From JANMJD01 sp031371195 (GTDB lineage Bacteria; Actinomycetota; Acidimicrobiia; Acidimicrobiales; Ilumatobacteraceae), in contig JANMJD010000275.1 of the NCBI GenBank assembly GCA_031371195.1, forward strand, positions 1-19,550: a stretch of DNA of 19,550 bases, read 5' to 3'. Below the pieces are notes generated by a model. The model had not been told where the DNA came from. It searched no databases and saw only the letters and a program-made list of their open reading frames with translations. This document shows positions 6,966 through 13,121 of this stretch, piece after piece. Position 1 is the stretch's first letter. Every line of letters starts with the position of its first letter. A program made the translations under genes and the position numbers.

Positions 6966-8135
6966 ATGACTACCGCCGTCATCGTCGATGCGATACGCAC
7001 CCCCCTCGGTAAGCGCAACGGTCGGCTGAAGGACTGGCATCCGGTCGACCTGGCCGCCGAGACGCTCAAGGCGCTCCAGGAGCGCAACAACCTCGACCCG
7101 GCGCTCGTCGACGATGTGGTGATGGGTTGCGTGATGCAGGTCGGCGAGCAAGCGGCCAATATCGCCCGCAATGCCGTGCTCGCCGCCGGGTGGCCCGAGT
7201 CGGTGCCAGGAACGACGATCGACCGTCAATGCGGCTCATCGCAGCAGGCTGCGCACTTCGCCGCCCAGGGAGTCATCGCCGGAGCGTACGACGTGGTGGT
7301 GGCCTGTGGCGTCGAGGTGATGACGCGCGTGCCGATGGGCGCCTCGATGATCGACGGCAAGTACGGCTTCCCGTTCGGCCCCAAGATCGGAGCCCGCTAC
7401 GCCGCCGCCGGGGGGCTTGTTCCCCAGGGCATCTCCGCGGAGTTGATCGCCGAGAAGTGGGACATCGGCCGCGACGACATGGACCGATTCGGTCTGCGCT
7501 CGCAGCAGTACGCCCAGCGGGCCACGGCCGAGGGTCGCTTCGAGTCGCAGATCCTGCCGATCCTGGATTTCGAGGGCAAGCCGATGACCGTCGACGAGGG
7601 ACTCCGCGAGACGACGCTGGAGAAGCTCGCCTCGTTGAGGCCGTCGTTCATCGAGGCCGAGAAAGGTGGCAAGGTCACCGCCGGTAACTCATCGCAGATC
7701 ACCGACGGCGCCGCGGCGTTGCTGATCATGAGTGAGGAGAAGGCCGCAGCGCTCGGGCTCACACCGCGAGCCCGGTTCGTCAACTTCTCGGTGGCGGGCG
7801 ACGATCCGCGGTTCATGCTCACCGCGCCGATTCCGGCAACCCGCAAGATCTTCGAGCGCTCGGGCCTGGCGATCGGCGATATCGATCTGGTCGAGATCAA
7901 CGAGGCGTTCGCCTCGGTGGTCCTGGCGTGGGAGCAGGAATTCCACCCCGACATGGAGCGCGTCAATCCCAACGGTGGGGCGATCGCCCTCGGTCATCCG
8001 CTCGGCTGTTCGGGTGCTCGGTTGATGACCACGCTGCTGTGCGAACTCGAGCGCACCGGCGGTCGATACGGGCTCCAGACGATGTGCGAGGGCGGCGGCA
8101 TGGCCAACGCCACGATCATCGAGCGGATGGGTTAG
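6966..8135 (+). CDS. Thiolase (acetyl-CoA acyl/acetyltransferase family)
   Basis: A complete 389-residue thiolase. The acyl-accepting nucleophile is Cys89 in TIDRQCGSSQQA; the two base residues are His344 in GGAIALGHPLGCSGAR and Cys374 in TMCEGGGMANATI; NEAFA is also present. The enzyme either condenses two acyl-CoA units or, in beta-oxidation, cleaves 3-ketoacyl-CoA with CoA in the cytoplasm. The sequence does not separate biosynthetic from degradative types; actinobacterial relatives often act in fatty-acid or sterol side-chain breakdown. No other beta-oxidation gene is adjacent. The start ATG 6966 is set by AAGGA and by the family N-terminus (TTAVIVDAIRTPLGKRNG). Its last 20 bases overlap the 3' end of the convergent nhaA. 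Confidence 0.93.
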   Translation: MTTAVIVDAIRTPLGKRNGRLKDWHPVDLAAETLKALQERNNLDPALVDDVVMGCVMQVGEQAANIARNAVLAAGWPESVPGTTIDRQCGSSQQAAHFAAQGVIAGAYDVVVACGVEVMTRVPMGASMIDGKYGFPFGPKIGARYAAAGGLVPQGISAELIAEKWDIGRDDMDRFGLRSQQYAQRATAEGRFESQILPILDFEGKPMTVDEGLRETTLEKLASLRPSFIEAEKGGKVTAGNSSQITDGAAALLIMSEEKAAALGLTPRARFVNFSVAGDDPRFMLTAPIPATRKIFERSGLAIGDIDLVEINEAFASVVLAWEQEFHPDMERVNPNGGAIALGHPLGCSGARLMTTLLCELERTGGRYGLQTMCEGGGMANATIIERMG

Positions 8136-9369
8136 ACGCCAGCACGGCCAGGCCCAGGCCCCCGCTGACCAGCAACGAGGCGAGCACGCCGATCGTGGCG
8201 AACCGGGCGTCGACTGCGGGCAACGAGCGGACCCCGATGAAGATCGCCACGGCGAAGCCCATCCCGGCGAGCGAGCCGATCCCGAGGATGTCGCGCCTGG
8301 TCACTCCTTCGGGCAGGCGGACCACCCCCATGCGGACAGCCAGCAGTACCGCGCCGAGAATACCGAGTGGCTTGCCGACGACACGGGCGACCATCACTCC
8401 CCAGAAGGCGCGTGAGCCACCTGTTGCCGACAACGTGTCGCCGCCGAGAAAGATCCCGGCGTTGGCGAGGGCGAACAGCGGGATGACGACAAAACTCGTC
8501 CATGGATGGAGCAGCAGCTCCAAGCGCTCGACCATCGAGACGGAGTGCACCGCCAACTGCACGCTGCGCCGGGCCGCCGACGGCGTGGACAGATCGGCGA
8601 GTTCCGCCTGATCGACCTCGTCGATCATCGGGGTGGTCGGTGCCAGCAGGCCGAAGGCGACCCCGGCGAGCGTCGGGGGGATCCCGCCGCGGTACCAGCC
8701 GTACCAACACAGCAGGCCGCAGCCGACATAGACGGCAGTGGCCCGGATGCCGCCGCGGCGCAGGCCTGTGGCGATGACCAACGCTGCCAGTCCGAGGGCC
8801 AACCAGCCGATCGACAAGCTCTCACCGAAACCGATGGCCAGGACGAGCATCGAACCGATGTCGTCGACGATCGCCAAGGCCAGCAGCAACAAGGGCAGCA
8901 TCGGGTGTACCCGGCGCCGGATCAGAGCAAGGGCTCCTGCCGCCATGGCGATATCGGTCGCCATCGGCACCGCCCATCCGCTCGACGATTCACCGCGGGA
9001 CACGGCCAGATAGAGACAGGCGGGCACGACCATCCCTCCGACCGCCCCAACCACGGGCAGGGCGGCCTGGCGCAGATCGCGCAGTTCGCCCTGGACCACC
9101 TCGCGTTTGATCTCCAAACCGGCGACAAGAAAGAAGATCGTCATCAATCCCTCGTTGACCCAGTGCCGTAGATCGAGTCCAAAACGGTGGGTGCCCCATT
9201 GCAGGGCCAGGTCCGTGTGCCACAGATGGTGATAGGTCGATGACCATGGGGAGTTCGCCCAGACAAGGGCGGCGAGGGCTGCGACGAGCAGCACGACTCC
9301 TCCGGCCGATTCGGTGATCAGGAAGGTCCGCAGCGGCCGCCGCACCCGTCGGGGGATCACACTGGACAT
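8116..9369 (-). CDS. nhaA: Na+/H+ antiporter NhaA
   Basis: A 417-residue cytoplasmic-membrane antiporter that exports Na+ (or Li+) in exchange for protons for pH and salt balance. Family signatures include WVNEGLMTIFFLVAGLEIKRE (the TM II-III region), ATDIAMAAGAL with Asp139, ALAIVDDIGSM with the paired Asp169/Asp170 that bind Na+/H+, and GKPLGILGA with Lys333, matching the functional Asp133, Asp163/164 and Lys300 of E. coli NhaA. Length and about 12 helices fit the family. Two starts are possible: ATG 9378 and ATG 9369. GGGAG at 9380-9384 lies only 1 nt before ATG 9378 but 10 nt before ATG 9369, so I prefer the latter. The gene is divergent from the 9438 gene (gap under 70 bp) and overlaps the thiolase end by 20 bp. 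Confidence 0.93.
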   Translation of the reverse strand: MSSVIPRRVRRPLRTFLITESAGGVVLLVAALAALVWANSPWSSTYHHLWHTDLALQWGTHRFGLDLRHWVNEGLMTIFFLVAGLEIKREVVQGELRDLRQAALPVVGAVGGMVVPACLYLAVSRGESSSGWAVPMATDIAMAAGALALIRRRVHPMLPLLLLALAIVDDIGSMLVLAIGFGESLSIGWLALGLAALVIATGLRRGGIRATAVYVGCGLLCWYGWYRGGIPPTLAGVAFGLLAPTTPMIDEVDQAELADLSTPSAARRSVQLAVHSVSMVERLELLLHPWTSFVVIPLFALANAGIFLGGDTLSATGGSRAFWGVMVARVVGKPLGILGAVLLAVRMGVVRLPEGVTRRDILGIGSLAGMGFAVAIFIGVRSLPAVDARFATIGVLASLLVSGGLGLAVLASNPSAR

Positions 9370-9379
9370 TGCCGTCATT

Positions 9380-9384
9380 CTCCC
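9380..9384 (-). promoter_or_regulatory. Ribosome binding site of nhaA
   Basis: GGGAG on the minus strand ends 10 nt before ATG 9369 and 1 nt before ATG 9378. A 1-nt gap would not allow initiation, so the downstream ATG is favoured. Confidence 0.5.
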
Positions 9385-9424
9385 AGTTCAACGACTGGTC
9401 GAGGGTCATCCGCACGGCAACCGG

Positions 9425-9430
9425 TACGCT
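9425..9430 (+). promoter_or_regulatory. -10-like hexamer for the 9438 gene
   Basis: TACGCT ends 7 nt before GTG 9438, the leaderless arrangement seen at several genes here. It supports GTG 9438 over longer upstream versions of the frame that would overlap nhaA. Confidence 0.5.
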
Positions 9431-9437
9431 CGGTGCC

Positions 9438-9704
9438 GTGCCCAAGGCCAGTACCGTCCTGTGGATATTCGGTGCGCTTGTGCTCGGTTACACCCTGTGG
9501 AAAGTCGGTATCGGAATGATCCGCAGCGTGACCACTCCACTACCCGGTCCCCCTCCGGAGGGTGAGTTGCGGCGGGTCAATGTGCGATATCGCTGCAGCG
9601 TGTGCGGGGTGGAGCTGCGCATGACGATGGCTCCTGAAGAGGATCCGCCACCGCCTCGGCACTGCCTGGAAGACATGGACCTCGTCGCGCCGATCATGGA
9701 ATAG
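9438..9704 (+). CDS. Small membrane protein with zinc-ribbon-like C-terminal tail
   Basis: This 88-residue protein has one hydrophobic helix (about 7-28), a Pro-rich linker (34-42), then a compact domain with Cys53-x2-Cys56 in YRCSVCGVELRMTM and His75-Cys76 after a PPPP turn. Two Cys plus a Cys or His downstream is the usual outline of a zinc ribbon, so this is probably a metal-binding knuckle on the membrane face. I do not recognise a named family and cannot give a function. The start GTG 9438 is set by the -10-like box. It lies divergent from nhaA and convergent with crgA, beside the division cluster, but position alone does not assign it to division. Confidence 0.7.
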   Translation: MPKASTVLWIFGALVLGYTLWKVGIGMIRSVTTPLPGPPPEGELRRVNVRYRCSVCGVELRMTMAPEEDPPPPRHCLEDMDLVAPIME

Positions 9705-9709
9705 TCACC

Positions 9710-9734
9710 CGTGGATATCCCCAGCTGTGGATAT
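9710..9734. promoter_or_regulatory. Pair of DnaA-box-like 9-mers
   Basis: CGTGGATAT (9710-9718) and TGTGGATAT (9726-9734) sit 16 bp apart in the same orientation; GTGGATATC is exactly repeated. The second differs from the reverse-complement DnaA box TGTGGATAA at one base, the first at two. They lie in an unusually AT-richer 94-bp gap between convergent genes. Confidence 0.4.
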
Positions 9735-9765
9735 CTCTGGTGATAATGACATCGATGTAACCCGC

Positions 9766-9782
9766 TGAACCCACAGGGTTCA
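9766..9782. terminator. Hairpin between convergent 9438 gene and crgA
   Basis: TGAACCC (9766-9772) and GGGTTCA (9776-9782) form a perfect 7-bp stem with a 3-nt ACA loop, between two converging stop codons. No T-run follows, so a bidirectional terminator is plausible but unproven. Confidence 0.45.
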
Positions 9783-9798
9783 TCTGCCGGCAACCCGC

Positions 9799-10152
9799 CT
9801 AGCGGTACTTCGTGGCGGTGTACAAGCCGGCCAGGATCAGCCCGAGGCCGCCGGCAAGGTACCACTGGCTGCGCCCGCCGGGCAGGAAGTCGAGATAGTA
9901 GCAGATGATCACCAGGGCGCCGATGATCCACAGGGCGAACATCAGGATCGGTACCCAGCGCGGGCTCTGCTTCATGTACTGCGGCACCGGAGGGGTGTAG
10001 CGCGACGACGACGCGGCGGCATGCTTGGGGCCTTCGCCCGCGTGTGAACCCGAGCCGATCGGTCGGTCGCCGGCGGTCGGAAGTTTGGAATCGCCCGGCC
10101 GGGTCCCCTTGGGGGTGACCCGGCCTCCGGCTTTGCGCTTGGGAGGTGCCAC
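9799..10152 (-). CDS. crgA: Cell division protein CrgA
   Basis: CrgA is a small actinobacterial membrane protein that connects FtsZ, FtsQ and septal PBPs and steers peptidoglycan synthesis at the division site. The 117 residues comprise a basic, Gly/Pro/Ser-rich cytoplasmic N-terminus (1-62), the conserved entry SRYTPPVPQYMKQSPRWVP (50-68), a first helix (about 68-88), a short external loop with GGRSQWYL, and a second helix (about 94-113) ending in TKYR. The N-terminus is longer than in typical CrgA. GTG 10152 has a TACACT box ending 9 nt upstream. It is divergent from pabA/trpG across a 95-bp gap, the same neighbourhood as in mycobacteria (crgA, trpG, pknB), which supports the call. Confidence 0.85.
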   Translation of the reverse strand: MAPPKRKAGGRVTPKGTRPGDSKLPTAGDRPIGSGSHAGEGPKHAAASSSRYTPPVPQYMKQSPRWVPILMFALWIIGALVIICYYLDFLPGGRSQWYLAGGLGLILAGLYTATKYR

Positions 10153-10161
10153 GAAGGCGAC

Positions 10162-10167
10162 AGTGTA
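10162..10167 (-). promoter_or_regulatory. -10-like hexamer for crgA
   Basis: TACACT on the minus strand (10167 to 10162) ends 9 nt before GTG 10152; an overlapping CACTGT ends 7 nt before it. No Shine-Dalgarno is visible. Confidence 0.4.
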
Positions 10168-10180
10168 GGGGCACGAGCCC

Positions 10181-10201
10181 GCTCAGCGCGAGCGCTTGAG
10201 C
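10181..10201. promoter_or_regulatory. Imperfect palindrome in the crgA/pabA divergent gap
   Basis: GCTCAGCG (10181-10188) pairs with CGC-T-TGAGC (10193-10201), one bulged T, loop CGAG. It lies midway between two divergent start codons and could be a shared operator. Confidence 0.35.
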
Positions 10202-10247
10202 ACGAATGCGTTCGACTTCCCCGCTCGCCACAGGCAAGGCTGGTGGC

Positions 10248-10823
10248 GTGCCTCGCGTCCTGGTGATCGACAATTACGACTCATTCGTCTACAACCTCGT
10301 CCAATACCTGGGCGAGCTGGGAGCCGAACCGATCGTTCACCGCAACGACGCGCTGACGGTCGACGAGGCATTGGCCATCGAACCCGATGCCGTGCTGATG
10401 TCACCCGGTCCGGGTCGGCCCGAGGACGCCGGCATCATGAGCGCGGCGATCGAGGCGTTCGCCGAGCGAGGGGTCCCGGTGCTCGGCGTGTGCCTCGGTC
10501 ACCAGGCGATCGGTCAGGTGTACGGCGGCAAGGTGGTCAGGGCGGCAGAATTGATGCACGGCAAGACGTCGTTCGTCACCCATCACGAGGCGGGTGTGTT
10601 CGCCGGGCTCCCGTCTCCGCTCGAAGCGACGCGCTACCACTCGCTGGTCGTGGAACGCGAGACCCTGCCGGACTGCCTGGAGATCACCGCCGAGATCCCC
10701 GACGGCACGATCATGGGTCTGCGCCACCGCGACCTGCCGATCGAGGGCGTCCAGTTCCATCCGGAGTCGATCCTCACCAGCCACGGCCATGACCTGATCC
10801 GCAACTTCCTCGCTCGAACCTGA
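10248..10823 (+). CDS. pabA: Glutamine amidotransferase of aminodeoxychorismate/anthranilate synthase (PabA/TrpG)
   Basis: A 191-residue class I glutamine amidotransferase that releases ammonia from glutamine for the chorismate-using partner (PabB for folate or TrpE for tryptophan). The N-terminal VLVIDNYDSFVYNLVQYL is the family hallmark; the catalytic triad is visible as Cys in GVCLGHQAIG (about residue 84) and His-Glu in GVQFHPESI near the C-terminus; MSPGPGRPEDAG forms the oxyanion region. Neither pabB nor trpE is next to it, so pathway choice is open; in actinobacteria the copy beside pknB often serves folate synthesis or both. GTG 10248 matches the family N-terminus and has only a poor -10-like AAGGCT ending 6 nt upstream. 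The final codons CGA-ACC-TGA form part of the repeat array that follows, convergent with pknB. Confidence 0.9.
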   Translation: MPRVLVIDNYDSFVYNLVQYLGELGAEPIVHRNDALTVDEALAIEPDAVLMSPGPGRPEDAGIMSAAIEAFAERGVPVLGVCLGHQAIGQVYGGKVVRAAELMHGKTSFVTHHEAGVFAGLPSPLEATRYHSLVVERETLPDCLEITAEIPDGTIMGLRHRDLPIEGVQFHPESILTSHGHDLIRNFLART

Positions 10824-10920
10824 ACCCACCCGAACCTGAACCCACCGAATCTGAACCCGACCGGTGCCTGCCCGAACCGGAACCACCCGGAACGGTGCCT
10901 GCCCGAACCTGAACCCACCC
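10815..10920. repeat. GC-rich tandem repeat array between pabA and pknB
   Basis: CGAACCTGAACCCACC occurs at 10815-10830, immediately again at 10831-10846, and at 10904-10919; a decayed copy follows the second (10847-10862). GGTGCCTGCCCGAACC occurs at 10863 and 10894, so the second half repeats with a 31-bp period. The array includes the pabA stop codon and ends 14 bp before the pknB stop. It has little dyad symmetry and does not look like a classical terminator. Confidence 0.75.
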
Positions 10921-10933
10921 GATCGTCGTTGAG

Positions 10934-13090
10934 TCAGGTCGTCGTGGTGGTCCCGCCGGTCCCGCCCGCACCGGCGCCGGCCAGCGTCGTGGTCGACGAA
11001 GTGGATGTCGTTGTCGTGGTGGTGCTGGTCGTGGTCGATGGCTGAGTTGTCGGGGGCAACGTCGTGGTCGTGGTCGTCGTGGTGGTGGTTGCCGGGGCAG
11101 GGGCAGCCTTGCCGATCACCAGGCTGACCGCGGAGCTCTTCGGCGCCTTGCCCGGGCTGGCCGGCGTCTGGGAGATGACCACGCCGTCGTTGACGTCGCC
11201 GAACGGCACCGTCGTATACCGCACCGTGGTCTTCAGGTCGGCGTTCTGCAGCGTGTCACGCGCCGCAAGTTCCTTCATACCGACGACCTTGGGCACGTCG
11301 ACCTGGGTGGACCCGGATGACACGAAGATCTTGACCTCGGACCCCTTGTCGGCGGCGGTGTTGGCGGCCGGCTCGGTGCGGATGACCACTCCGGTGGCGA
11401 TTGTGTCGTTGATCTCGTCGACGACGGTCACCTTGAAACCCTTGTTCTCGAGGAACGCCTTGGCGTCGGCACCCTTCTGATTGAGGAACGACGGGATCGT
11501 CTCCTGCCCCTTGCCCTTCGACACCTGCAGGGTCACGGGGTCGCCGGCCTTCACCGGGGTGTTGGCGGGTGGGGTCTGCCCGACGACCAATCCGGCCACG
11601 AAGCTGGGGTTCTCGACGTCTTCGCGCGTCGGAGCGATGCCGATCGCCGCCAACGCCTGACTGGCCTGCTCGAAGGTTTGACCGGTGAGGTCGGCGAGCG
11701 GCGTCGCCACCAGCCCTGGCTTGAACGTGAGATTGACGATCAGCCCGGCGGTGACCACACTGCCGGGCACCGGATCCTGCTTGTCGACGATGTTCTCGGC
11801 CGAGGCCGAATTGGGGTCGGGGACGGGATTCGCCGTCGCCCCGATCTCGGTGAGCTTGGCCGTCGCCTCTTCGATGGTCATCCCCCGCACGTCGGGGAGG
11901 GTGACGGTGGCGACCGGGGTGTTGTCCTTCGACAGGTAGTTGAACAGCAGGATGCCCCCGGCCACCAGGGCGGCGATGGCCAGAAAGGCGGCGAGGACGT
12001 TGAGCCCGGTGCGACGGGGCGGGTCGTAATAGTCGGGCTTCGCCTTCGGTCCGCCACGCATCGGCGGGGGCGTGCCCGGGTTCACGGACGTGCGCGGCAT
12101 GGCGGTGGTCGAACCGGGCCCGGTCGAGGGGATCGCCGTGGTGCGCGGTACCCCGGTGGTGGCCCCCATCGAGGCGGTCGGATTGCCCAGTCCCGCAGGT
12201 GGCGTGGCTACGCCGGGTGCCCCGCCGAGCAGCGCGGTGAGTGCCTGGACCGGTTGGCCTTCACGGAATCGGCGCAGGTCGTCACGAAGTTCCTCGGCAT
12301 TGGCATAGCGCACACCGGGGTTCTTGGCGAGCAGTTTGGCGACGATCGCCTCGAACGGGCGGGGAACGTCGGGAGCGAGATGGTTGAGCGGCTGCGGTGC
12401 GTCGTGGACCTGTTTGTAGGCGATCGCCACCGGATTGTCGCCGCTGAACGGCGGACGCCCGCCGACCATCTCGTACAGCACGATGCCGAGTGAGTACAGG
12501 TCGCTACGCGGGTCGGGCTGGGCGCCCTGGGCCTGCTCGGGAGAGAAATACGTCGCCGTGCCCATCACGGCGCCGGCCTGGGTGAGGTCTTGTTCGGCGG
12601 CGGAGTTGAGCGCCCGGGCGATGCCGAAGTCGGCGACCTTCACCCGGCCGTCGTCGGCGATCAGGATGTTGGCCGGTTTGACGTCACGATGGACGACTCC
12701 GCCCCGGTGGGCGAAGCCGAGCGCGGAGGCGACCTCGGAGGCGATCTCGGCGGCCTGATGGGCGCTGAGCCGGCCGTTGGACCGCAGGATGTCGGCCAAC
12801 GTGCGCCCGGCGATGTACTCCATCGCCATGAAGTACGTGTTGCCCTGCTTGCCCCAGTCGTACACGCTGACCACGTTGGGATGGTTGAGGTTGGCGGCCG
12901 ACTGGGCCTCGCGGCGGAACCGCTCGACGAAGTTCGGGTCGGTGGCGAACTCGGGGAACAGCACCTTGATCGCCACCGGGCGGTCGAGAAGGCGGTCACG
13001 GGCCAGGTACACGTCGGCCATGCCGCCGCGCCCGATCCGCTGTTCAAGTTCGTAACGGTCGTTGAAGACCGGACGCTGCGAGTCCGTCAT
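10934..13090 (-). CDS. pknB: PASTA-domain Ser/Thr protein kinase PknB with Thr-rich C-terminal tail
   Basis: A 718-residue transmembrane kinase controlling wall growth and division. The cytoplasmic kinase domain (about 13-275) has the Gly loop GRGGMADVY (20-28), Lys42 in VAIKVL, HRDVKPAN (135-142), DFG (154-156) and GTATYFSPEQ. A Pro/Thr-rich juxtamembrane linker (280-360) leads to one helix (about 364-385), then four external PASTA domains (roughly 394-457, 458-525, 527-592, 595-661) expected to bind muropeptides or lipid II. Beyond these is an extra 57-residue tail dominated by Thr and Ser (668-718), absent from mycobacterial PknB. The activation loop reads DLTQAGAVMG, so only one of the two mycobacterial regulatory threonines is kept. 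ATG 13090 is preferred to GTG 13102, which lies in a -10-like box. It is the last gene of the cluster, 31 bp after pbpA; no pknA is present. Confidence 0.95.
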   Translation of the reverse strand: MTDSQRPVFNDRYELEQRIGRGGMADVYLARDRLLDRPVAIKVLFPEFATDPNFVERFRREAQSAANLNHPNVVSVYDWGKQGNTYFMAMEYIAGRTLADILRSNGRLSAHQAAEIASEVASALGFAHRGGVVHRDVKPANILIADDGRVKVADFGIARALNSAAEQDLTQAGAVMGTATYFSPEQAQGAQPDPRSDLYSLGIVLYEMVGGRPPFSGDNPVAIAYKQVHDAPQPLNHLAPDVPRPFEAIVAKLLAKNPGVRYANAEELRDDLRRFREGQPVQALTALLGGAPGVATPPAGLGNPTASMGATTGVPRTTAIPSTGPGSTTAMPRTSVNPGTPPPMRGGPKAKPDYYDPPRRTGLNVLAAFLAIAALVAGGILLFNYLSKDNTPVATVTLPDVRGMTIEEATAKLTEIGATANPVPDPNSASAENIVDKQDPVPGSVVTAGLIVNLTFKPGLVATPLADLTGQTFEQASQALAAIGIAPTREDVENPSFVAGLVVGQTPPANTPVKAGDPVTLQVSKGKGQETIPSFLNQKGADAKAFLENKGFKVTVVDEINDTIATGVVIRTEPAANTAADKGSEVKIFVSSGSTQVDVPKVVGMKELAARDTLQNADLKTTVRYTTVPFGDVNDGVVISQTPASPGKAPKSSAVSLVIGKAAPAPATTTTTTTTTTLPPTTQPSTTTSTTTTTTSTSSTTTLAGAGAGGTGGTTTTT
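11060..11089 (-). repeat. Trinucleotide run encoding ten threonines in PknB
   Basis: A run of ACC/ACG codons on the minus strand encodes Thr 668-677. A second Thr/Ser-codon run lies at about 10985-11032. Mixed ACC and ACG codons reduce slippage but still make the tract repeat-like. Confidence 0.7.
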
Positions 13091-13100
13091 GCGGCGCCCC

Positions 13101-13106
13101 ACGTTA
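13101..13106 (-). promoter_or_regulatory. -10-like hexamer for pknB
   Basis: TAACGT on the minus strand ends 10 nt before ATG 13090, within the 31-bp pbpA-pknB gap. It could give pknB its own short-leader transcript besides readthrough from pbpA. Confidence 0.4.
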
Positions 13107-13121
13107 GCGAGAGTCGGTCGT

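Noticed and set aside
10815..10920. CRISPR array
   Set aside because: Repeats are 16 bp, mostly adjacent or overlapping, without unique spacers of constant length, and no cas gene is nearby.
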